Origin: Bacillota bacterium | GTDB lineage: Bacteria; Bacillota_A; Clostridia; Peptostreptococcales; Anaerovoracaceae | Length of the DNA: 8,826 nt | Direction: 5' to 3' | Assembly (NCBI GenBank): GCA_017556895.1 | Contig: JAFYLX010000036.1 | Span: 1-8,826, forward strand | The notes under the pieces: model-generated | Told to the model about the DNA's origin: nothing | Databases searched by the model: none | What the model saw: the letters and a program-made list of their open reading frames with translations, nothing else | Shown here: positions 1-4,710 of the stretch, in pieces | Position numbering within the stretch: position 1 is the stretch's first letter | How the letters are laid out: each line of letters starts with the position of its first letter | Program-made: the position numbers and the translations under genes

Positions 1-336
1 AATGGGTTTGTGGCACTTACTCCAAACGGTTATATCTATACTATTTTGAATACTATTGTAATCGTTGTAAGCCTATACTATAACTTTCAGTTATTCACAA
101 ATCTTGCTTCAATAGCAGAGAAATATTTCTGTAAACAAAAAGATGGTCTATTAATACTAAGAACAGTTTATACAATACTTTTAACAACGGTATCTGTGCT
201 TGGTGTTATTAGGATAAATGAAGATATAATGTCAATCATATCACTCGGATTAATAGCAGTAACTGTAGTTGTTATAATTTCAACGAGTGCGGTATTGTTT
301 GGGTTGAAAAATTCAATATTAAAAGAGCAGCTTTAG
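1..336 (+). CDS. C-terminal part of an unrecognised integral membrane protein (5' partial)
   Basis: The frame is open from the first base and ends at TAG 334-336, giving 111 codons. No ATG start lies near the window edge. A GTG at 10 could be read as a start, but no ribosome binding site can be seen and the frame continues to its left, so I treat this as the end of a longer gene. It has three strongly hydrophobic stretches, roughly codons 12-35, 58-76 and 82-105 of the visible part. They are separated by a polar loop containing AEKYF and KQKDG, and the protein ends in a short charged tail (KEQL). The alternation of a helix, an AEKYF-like loop, an R-x-V-Y helix and a final helix loosely recalls the C-terminus of sodium:alanine symporters (AGCS family), but the family's key motifs are missing, so I assign no function. 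It is transcribed towards prfC and is terminated by the hairpin that includes its stop codon. Confidence 0.6.
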   Translation, partial: NGFVALTPNGYIYTILNTIVIVVSLYYNFQLFTNLASIAEKYFCKQKDGLLILRTVYTILLTTVSVLGVIRINEDIMSIISLGLIAVTVVVIISTSAVLFGLKNSILKEQL

Positions 337-347
337 CTGCTCTTTTT
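321..347 (+). terminator. Intrinsic terminator overlapping the stop codon of the first gene
   Basis: AAAAGAGCAGC (321-331) pairs perfectly with GCTGCTCTTTT (336-346) around a TTTA loop and ends in a T-run (343-347). The stop codon TAG (334-336) lies in the loop and the first base of the right arm, so transcription ends almost immediately after translation. The A-rich left side also gives some activity on the opposite strand. Confidence 0.88.
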
Positions 348-645
348 ACATTGTGATTTAATCTTCTTGATACTTCTCCGTTTTTAACTGTATAAGGAAC
401 AATCGGGAGAACGATTCTCAAAATTTTCTCCTATTTTAATATATTAATCCTCCTAGGGAGAAAACATAAGAAATATTTATGATAATAAGCCTAGTATGTG
501 CAATAATAACAAGCTATATACGTTGTTATTCTCCGATTTCGTTGACTCAGCCTTGAGTGGGAGAAAGGTGGTCAGAAAAATTCAACTTTTTCTCCGTGAA
601 ACCTTTTGTAAAAAGCAACTAGGAGAAAATACTGGGAATATAGAC
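348..645. other. Non-coding interval between two converging genes
   Basis: Terminators at both edges (321-347 on +, 646-673 on -) point into this interval, so neither neighbour should transcribe it. No open frame has a believable start and ribosome binding site. It contains the TTCTCC/GGAGAA element series (374-627) and a separate 8-bp inverted repeat, AATAACAA (505-512) with TTGTTATT (523-530), whose right arm runs into the third element. I found no convincing sigma-A promoter; TTGACT at 542-547 has no matching -10 box. Confidence 0.6.
374..627. repeat. Series of four ~37-bp elements bounded by TTCTCC and GGAGAA
   Basis: Four units begin with TTCTCC and end with GGAGAA: 374-411, 426-462, 529-565 and 590-627, with lengths of 38, 37, 37 and 38. 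Outside and inside these hexamers the sequence differs between units, except that flanking T/A bases lengthen the arms in unit 2 (TTTTCTCC 424-431 with GGAGAAAA 457-464). Each interior can itself pair: unit 1 380-385 with 395-400 (using two G-T pairs), unit 2 the palindrome TTAATATATTAA (436-447), unit 3 ACTCA (545-549) with TGAGT (554-558), unit 4 CTTTT (603-607) with AAAAG (611-615). Each unit could therefore fold as an imperfect hairpin with a constant outer stem and a variable inner stem. One or two unpaired purines or pyrimidines sit just before GGAGAA in each. Symmetry leaves the strand undetermined. It is not a CRISPR array, because the ends are constant and the interiors are not. I do not recognise the family. 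Confidence 0.6.
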
Positions 646-673
646 AAAAAAAGATCCCCTGAGTTAGGGGACC
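646..673 (-). terminator. Intrinsic terminator of prfC
   Basis: Read on the minus strand, TCCCCT (671-666) pairs with AGGGGA (660-655) around a 5-nt loop, and seven T residues follow (complement of A 646-652). The hairpin lies about 18 bases beyond the prfC stop codon. Confidence 0.85.
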
Positions 674-690
674 TTACAAATATAAACATA

Positions 691-2283
691 TTAATACTGC
701 TTTACGTCTAACGCTTCAACTAATCTTAAATCGCTATGCTTATCCTGGAAGTAGTTTAGTGTGAACTGGTTAGGGAATAGGATAATAGGTCTCTGGAAGT
801 GGTCAAATACTAACATTGTTCTGGAGTCCATCTTGTCCTTTAACTTTTCGATACCTGCAGCATCTTCAGGGTCCATATCAACCCATCTAGCAACTGAGTA
901 GTCGATTCTATCCATTCTGATGTCAGCGTTATATTCGTTCTTAAGTCTATATTCGAATACTTCGAACTGTAACTGACCAACAGCACCGATAACTACTTCG
1001 TTGTACTGATTTCTGTAAACCTGAATAGCACCTTCCTGAGCAAGCTGGTCTACACCTTTCTGGAACTGCTTTGCCTTCATAGAGTTCTTAGGGAAAACCA
1101 TAGCAAATAGTTCAGGTGGGAAAGTAGGTAATGGTTCGAAGAATAGAGGTTCTTTAGTTGTAGTTAAAGTATCACCAATCTGATAGTTACCAGTATCGTA
1201 GATACCGATGATATCACCAGCGATCGCTTCTTCAACATTTTCTCTTTCGTTAGCCATCATCATAGTAGACTGAGCAAGCTTCATTTCTTTACCTGTTCTG
1301 GATAAAGTAACGCTCATACCTCTCTTGAAAGTACCGGAGCAGATACGGAAGAATGCAAGTCTATCTCTATGTGCAGGGTTCATGTTTGCCTGAATCTTAA
1401 AAATAAATCCACTGAACTGTTCGTCTTCTGGATTAACTTCACCAGTTGTTGTCTTTCTAGCTCCAGGAGCAGGAGAGATTTCAAGGAAGTGGTGAAGGAA
1501 TGGAATTGTACCAAAGTCAGCAAGTGCTGAACCGAAGAAAACAGGGGAAAGCTTCCCGGAAAGAATCATATCCATATCAAAGTCGTTACCTGCACCCTGG
1601 ATTAATTCGATGTTATCTCTTAAGTCGGAAAGGTTGTATCCAGCGATTTCGCCTTCAAGTTCTGGACCGAATACGCCTTCTTCACCAAGCTGAATAGTCT
1701 TGCCAGCTTTATATAAATGTACTTCGTTTTTTACGATGTCGTAGATACCTTCAAAGTTTAATCCGCTACCGATTGGCCAAGTTACTGGAACAGAAGGTAG
1801 TCCTAATACGTCTTCTAATTCCTGAACTAGGTCGAATGGATCCTTAGTTTCACGGTCTAACTTATTGATGAAAGTAAAGATAGGAATACCTCTCATGCTA
1901 CAAACCTTGAATAACTTCTTAGTCTGTGCTTCGATACCCTTAGCGCCGTCGATTACCATTACAGCGGAGTCAACGGAAGTTAAGATTCTATAAGTATCTT
2001 CACCGAAGTCGTTATGACCTGGAGTATCCATGATAGAGATAATCTTGTTATCGTATTCAAATTGCATTACGGAAGAAGTAACGGAGATACCTCTCTGTTT
2101 TTCGATTTCCATCCAGTCGGAAGTAGCGAACTTGGAGTTTCTTCTAGCCTTAACAGTACCGGCTTCACGAATAGCACCACCATGTAATAATAGCTTTTCT
2201 GTTAAAGTAGTCTTACCAGCATCGGGGTGGGAGATGATACCGAATATTCTTCTTCTCTGAATTTCTTCAATTCTGTTTGCCAT
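691..2283 (-). CDS. prfC: Peptide chain release factor 3 (RF3), GTPase
   Basis: RF3 is a ribosome-associated GTPase that removes RF1 or RF2 from the ribosome after peptide release. The 530-residue product matches the family's usual length (about 529 in E. coli). The GTP-binding motifs are complete: G1 SHPDAGKT at residues 18-25, the switch I region RGISVTSSVM at 65-74, G3 DTPGH at 87-91 and G4 NKLD at 141-144. The segment SDWMEIEKQRGIS is typical of RF3 and separates it from EF-G. The later part contains the beta-barrel domain II (FKIQANMNPAHRDRLAF) and the C-terminal RF3 domain (VGQLQFEVFEYRLKNEY). The ATG at 2283 is preceded by GAAAGGAAA about 7-8 bases upstream. It is a single-gene unit with its own promoter (2350-2378) and terminator (646-673). 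Open frames on the opposite strand at 1500-1697 and 2030-2260 are shadows of this gene. Confidence 0.97.
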   Translation of the reverse strand: MANRIEEIQRRRIFGIISHPDAGKTTLTEKLLLHGGAIREAGTVKARRNSKFATSDWMEIEKQRGISVTSSVMQFEYDNKIISIMDTPGHNDFGEDTYRILTSVDSAVMVIDGAKGIEAQTKKLFKVCSMRGIPIFTFINKLDRETKDPFDLVQELEDVLGLPSVPVTWPIGSGLNFEGIYDIVKNEVHLYKAGKTIQLGEEGVFGPELEGEIAGYNLSDLRDNIELIQGAGNDFDMDMILSGKLSPVFFGSALADFGTIPFLHHFLEISPAPGARKTTTGEVNPEDEQFSGFIFKIQANMNPAHRDRLAFFRICSGTFKRGMSVTLSRTGKEMKLAQSTMMMANERENVEEAIAGDIIGIYDTGNYQIGDTLTTTKEPLFFEPLPTFPPELFAMVFPKNSMKAKQFQKGVDQLAQEGAIQVYRNQYNEVVIGAVGQLQFEVFEYRLKNEYNADIRMDRIDYSVARWVDMDPEDAAGIEKLKDKMDSRTMLVFDHFQRPIILFPNQFTLNYFQDKHSDLRLVEALDVKQY

Positions 2284-2349
2284 TAATATTTTCCTTTCAA
2301 ATAACTTTATATAAATAATTGAGTATTAACTTTCAAAATTGCATCAAAT

Positions 2350-2378
2350 ATTATACACATAAATATTGAATTTGTAAA
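2350..2378 (-). promoter_or_regulatory. Sigma-A-type promoter of prfC
   Basis: On the minus strand TTTACA (2378-2373) is followed after exactly 17 bases by a perfect TATAAT (2355-2350). Transcription should start near 2343, giving a leader of about 60 bases before the prfC ATG. The -35 box lies beside that of the rightward promoter at 2366-2394. Confidence 0.78.
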
Positions 2379-2394
2379 TGATATAATGTATAAT
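2366..2394 (+). promoter_or_regulatory. Probable promoter of the MATE transporter gene
   Basis: TTGAAT (2366-2371) is followed after 17 bases by TATAAT (2389-2394), predicting a start near 2401 and a leader of about 66 bases. A second TATAAT at 2382-2387 lacks a well-spaced -35 box. The element overlaps the leftward prfC promoter by 13 bp. Confidence 0.65.
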
Positions 2395-2416
2395 TACATG
2401 GTTTGTTATGAAATCT

Positions 2417-2438
2417 AGGCAGCATAGGGCTGCTTTTT
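2417..2438 (+). terminator. Small terminator-like hairpin in the MATE leader (possible attenuator)
   Basis: GCAGC (2419-2423) pairs with GCTGC (2429-2433) around ATAGG, and the stem can be extended by G-T and A-T pairs to 2417/2435. A run of five T residues (2434-2438) follows at once. It lies between the predicted transcription start (about 2401) and the ribosome binding site of the transporter, so if functional it would act as a premature terminator. The stem is short, and it might only be a weak pause site. Confidence 0.45.
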
Positions 2439-2455
2439 GTATAGAATCAATTATT

Positions 2456-2461
2456 AGGAGG
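2456..2461 (+). promoter_or_regulatory. Strong ribosome binding site fixing the MATE start
   Basis: A consensus AGGAGG ends five bases before the ATG at 2467, which selects this start over the ATGs further downstream. Confidence 0.9.
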
Positions 2462-2466
2462 TATAA

Positions 2467-3834
2467 ATGGAACAAAAACACGCGTTACACGAAAACAAAA
2501 TGGGCACTATGCCAATTCCTAAATTGCTTATGAACATGGCTTGGCCAGCAATTTTATCAATGACAATCAGTGCTTTATATAACATTGTAGATAGTATTTT
2601 CGTTGCACAGATTGGCGAAGATGCTCTTACAGGTGTTTCAATTGCAAACCCAGTACAGATGCTGATCATTGCTGTATCTGTAGGTAGTGGTGTTGGTATC
2701 AACTCACTTATTGCTAGAAGACTAGGTGCAAAGAATCAGAAGGAAGCTGACAAGGCTGCCAGCACAAGTATCAGAATTGCAATATTCAACTATTTATTAT
2801 TCCTATTTATTGGTATTTTCTTAGTTGGACCATTCGTATCAGGTTATGCAGAAAAGGGTACTGATATCTACGACAGCGCATTCACATATTTATCAATCGT
2901 ATTAATCGGTTCATTATTCATCAATGTTCAGATTATCCTAGAAAAGGTACTGCAGTCCACTGGCAACATGGTTGGCCCTATGGCTTGTGCTATGACTGGT
3001 GCAATCGTTAATATTGTACTTGACCCAATTTTAATCTTCGGCATGTTTGGTATGCCAAAACTTGGAGTTGCAGGGGCAGCACTTGCGACTGTTATTGGTC
3101 AGTTTGCAGGTATGACAGTAGGTATTGTCGTATTAATTAAGGGAGAACATTTAGTTAATATCCAGATTCGTGGATTTAAGATGGACTGGAAAATTGTTAA
3201 AGATATTTATAAGGTTGGTTTCCCATCAATCATTATGCAGTCCTTAATGTCATTTATGACTATTTTCTTAAATATGATCTTAGTAGCATACTCTACAACT
3301 GCAGTTGCTGTATTAGGCATTTACTTTAAGATTCAGTCCTTCGTATTTATGCCTGTATTTGGTTTAAATCAGGGCGCAATGCCTATTATGGGATATAACT
3401 TCGGTGCTAGAGATAGAGAAAGATTATTAAAGACATATACAACAGCTTTAAAAGTCGCTTTCACAGTAATGTTCCTTGGTCTAGCATTATTCCAGGCATT
3501 CCCATCACAGCTTCTAATGCTATTCGATGCTTCAGAAGAAATGTTAAGAATCGGTGTACCAGCATTAAGACTAATCAGCTTATGCTTCCCATTTGCCGCT
3601 TTCGGTATCATTACAGCAACTTTATACCAGGCAACTGGATATGGAACATACAGTTTATTAGTATCATTAACTAGACAGTTCTTTGGTATTCTGCCACTAG
3701 CATTTATTTTAATCAGAATCTTTGGTGTGACATTAGTTTGGATGGCATTCCCGCTTGCAGAGGCAATAGGGGTAGTAATGTCAGTAATCATGCTAAAGAG
3801 ACTATTTAAGAACGAAATTAATCAAATGCAATAG
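2467..3834 (+). CDS. MATE-family multidrug/cation antiporter
   Basis: The 455-residue protein has the length and hydrophobic pattern of MATE exporters, which move cationic or other drugs out of the cell in exchange for Na+ or H+ through the cytoplasmic membrane. It shows about twelve membrane segments arranged as two six-helix halves. The first half starts with the N-terminal sequence PKLLMNMAWPAIL and the classic YNIVDSIFVA in helix 1 (D42, a membrane acidic residue conserved in this subgroup). Helix 2 ends with GSGVGINSLIARRLGA near residues 75-90, the usual MATE loop signature. The second half repeats it with GLNQGAMPIMGYNFGA near residues 302-317. This pattern is closest to the MepA/DinF-like bacterial branch, but the substrate cannot be read from the sequence. 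It appears to be expressed alone, from the promoter at 2366-2394, and converges on the YkgJ-type gene. Confidence 0.94.
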   Translation: MEQKHALHENKMGTMPIPKLLMNMAWPAILSMTISALYNIVDSIFVAQIGEDALTGVSIANPVQMLIIAVSVGSGVGINSLIARRLGAKNQKEADKAASTSIRIAIFNYLLFLFIGIFLVGPFVSGYAEKGTDIYDSAFTYLSIVLIGSLFINVQIILEKVLQSTGNMVGPMACAMTGAIVNIVLDPILIFGMFGMPKLGVAGAALATVIGQFAGMTVGIVVLIKGEHLVNIQIRGFKMDWKIVKDIYKVGFPSIIMQSLMSFMTIFLNMILVAYSTTAVAVLGIYFKIQSFVFMPVFGLNQGAMPIMGYNFGARDRERLLKTYTTALKVAFTVMFLGLALFQAFPSQLLMLFDASEEMLRIGVPALRLISLCFPFAAFGIITATLYQATGYGTYSLLVSLTRQFFGILPLAFILIRIFGVTLVWMAFPLAEAIGVVMSVIMLKRLFKNEINQMQ

Positions 3835-3930
3835 GCTTTGACAAACACATATTTTAAACACAAAAATAGGTCAGATAGTACAATCTGACCTATTTTAGTT
3901 TCTTCATTTAGTTTATGTTTGTAGAAGCCT
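3833..3930. repeat. 98-bp imperfect inverted repeat filling a convergent intergenic region
   Basis: The outer arms 3833-3847 and 3916-3930 match at 13 of 15 positions when one is reverse-complemented: AGGCTT and ACAAACA on the left, TGTTTGT and AAGCCT on the right, each with two differing bases between. The inner 14-bp stem (3863-3876 with 3883-3896) is perfect. The 15 and 19 bases between outer and inner arms do not pair well. The structure begins inside the MATE stop codon and ends at the base next to the stop codon of the opposing gene. Confidence 0.7.
3863..3896. terminator. Bidirectional intrinsic terminator shared by the MATE and YkgJ-type genes
   Basis: AAAATAGGTCAGAT (3863-3876) pairs perfectly with ATCTGACCTATTTT (3883-3896) around a six-base loop. 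The stem is flanked by A residues on the left and T residues on the right, so it ends in a T-run read from either strand and can serve both converging genes. Confidence 0.9.
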
Positions 3931-4482
3931 TTACTCGAAATCTTCGTATTCTTCTTCGCGCATGCGTGAGTCCATCTCTACTAAATCGTAGATGAGAGGG
4001 TCGCGAATTAAGTGTGACCACACAGTATATGTTGCCTTTACAAAGTCCTCATTTAGCGGAATTTCATCGTCTATAAGAGGGCAAATATACGGTAGTTCGA
4101 CATCGTTATAAATCAGCTCAAGACTTCCATCTTCATTAATATGAGGTGTAAGAGGGAAGGTTCTGCACTGAAATGGTCTTTTTTCACGAGGACAAATAGG
4201 TGGTGTTTTACACTTCACAAAATAGACTTTGCCTGACCAGGAGTCTGGGAATTCAAAGTCTTCAGCGTTTTCTGCTGTCCAAGTGAGCCAAGAATCGTTT
4301 TTATCGTGTATTTTATCCTCTCCAGGATAAAGATAGATTCCTAGTTCATCTTCACCAGCTTGGTCGCCACAAGTGCAACATGCAGCGCCACATAATTTAC
4401 CACAGTCATAATCGACAGGGGATACTTTGTTTAATAGCCTATAAATGGCTTTCCATGTTCTTTTCTTAATTGTAGTCTTCAT
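3931..4482 (-). CDS. YkgJ-type cysteine-cluster protein (putative Zn/Fe-binding)
   Basis: The 183-residue soluble protein has the spacing of the YkgJ (CxxCxxCC-like) family, thought to bind zinc or an iron-sulfur centre; its role is unknown. Counting from the ATG at 4482, the N-terminal cluster is at C27, C31, C35, C36 and C38 (DCGKLCGAACCTCG). The family hallmark CPREKRPFQCRTFPL holds C97 and C106, with C91 just before it and C134 in YICPL after it. The C-terminus is acidic (REEEYEDFE). The frame also allows a TTG start at 4506, eight codons upstream. I prefer the ATG because a TATAAT lies between the two and would put the transcript start after the TTG. Neither start has a visible ribosome binding site, so translation may be leaderless. 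It diverges from the giant activase gene and shares a terminator with the MATE gene. Confidence 0.85.
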   Translation of the reverse strand: MKTTIKKRTWKAIYRLLNKVSPVDYDCGKLCGAACCTCGDQAGEDELGIYLYPGEDKIHDKNDSWLTWTAENAEDFEFPDSWSGKVYFVKCKTPPICPREKRPFQCRTFPLTPHINEDGSLELIYNDVELPYICPLIDDEIPLNEDFVKATYTVWSHLIRDPLIYDLVEMDSRMREEEYEDFE

Positions 4483-4491
4483 AATATTGTT

Positions 4492-4520
4492 ATTATATCT
4501 TATCAAATGTCATATTTCTA
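4492..4520 (-). promoter_or_regulatory. Probable promoter of the YkgJ-type gene
   Basis: On the minus strand TAGAAA (4520-4515) is followed after 17 bases by a perfect TATAAT (4497-4492). The predicted start near 4485 is only about three bases before the ATG (4482). Confidence 0.55.
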
Positions 4521-4616
4521 TACATATTGCAATGAAAATTAACAGAAAATGCTAATTTATATACAAAACCTTAACAGAATCTTGGCGGACAAAAACACAA
4601 TTTTTTTACAAAACAG

Positions 4617-4625
4617 TGGTATTAT
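4617..4625 (+). promoter_or_regulatory. Candidate extended -10 promoter of the activase gene
   Basis: TGG-TATTAT forms an extended -10 element (TG at 4617-4618, hexamer 4620-4625). The -35 position (4597-4602, ACAATT) is poor, which extended -10 promoters tolerate. Initiation near 4632 would give a leader of about 80 bases. CATAAT near 4661 is an alternative -10 but lacks a spaced -35. Confidence 0.4.
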
Positions 4626-4641
4626 ATTTCAGTTGAAAATT

Positions 4642-4657
4642 TCGACATATATTTCGA
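4642..4657. promoter_or_regulatory. 16-bp near-palindrome, possible operator
   Basis: TCGA-C-ATATAT-T-TCGA is symmetric at 14 of 16 positions. It lies just after the predicted start of the activase transcript and before its coding region, where a repressor could act. No regulator is encoded nearby, and the family of any binding protein is unknown. Confidence 0.3.
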
Positions 4658-4710
4658 TACACATAATGTGAAGTTTTTACATTAAATTTTGATAGAAAGA
4701 AGAATGACAT

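Noticed and set aside
374..627. Repeat series considered as a CRISPR array
   Set aside because: Constant parts are only hexamers at the ends of each unit, the interiors are all different, gaps between units are 14, 66 and 24 bp, and no cas gene is present.
496..711. A 71-codon + strand open frame between the repeat series and prfC
   Set aside because: It has no ribosome binding site, runs through two of the repeat units and the prfC terminator, and overlaps the end of prfC antisense. The protein resembles nothing I recognise.
1500..2260. Open frames of 65 and 76 codons on + inside prfC
   Set aside because: They are antisense to a complete, well-conserved GTPase gene and lack ribosome binding sites.
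2408..2532. Possible leader peptide frame upstream of the transporter
   Set aside because: There is no Shine-Dalgarno sequence before ATG 2408, and the frame runs deep into the transporter gene instead of ending before its ribosome binding site.
2454..3791. Minus-strand open frames of 82 and 140 codons inside the MATE gene
   Set aside because: They are shadows of the membrane protein gene, with low-complexity translations and no start signals.
4483..4506. TTG at 4506 as the start of the YkgJ-type protein
   Set aside because: The eight added residues (MIRYNNNI) encode an AT-rich segment containing a perfect -10 box, and there is no ribosome binding site before the TTG. The ATG at 4482 is more likely, though not proven.
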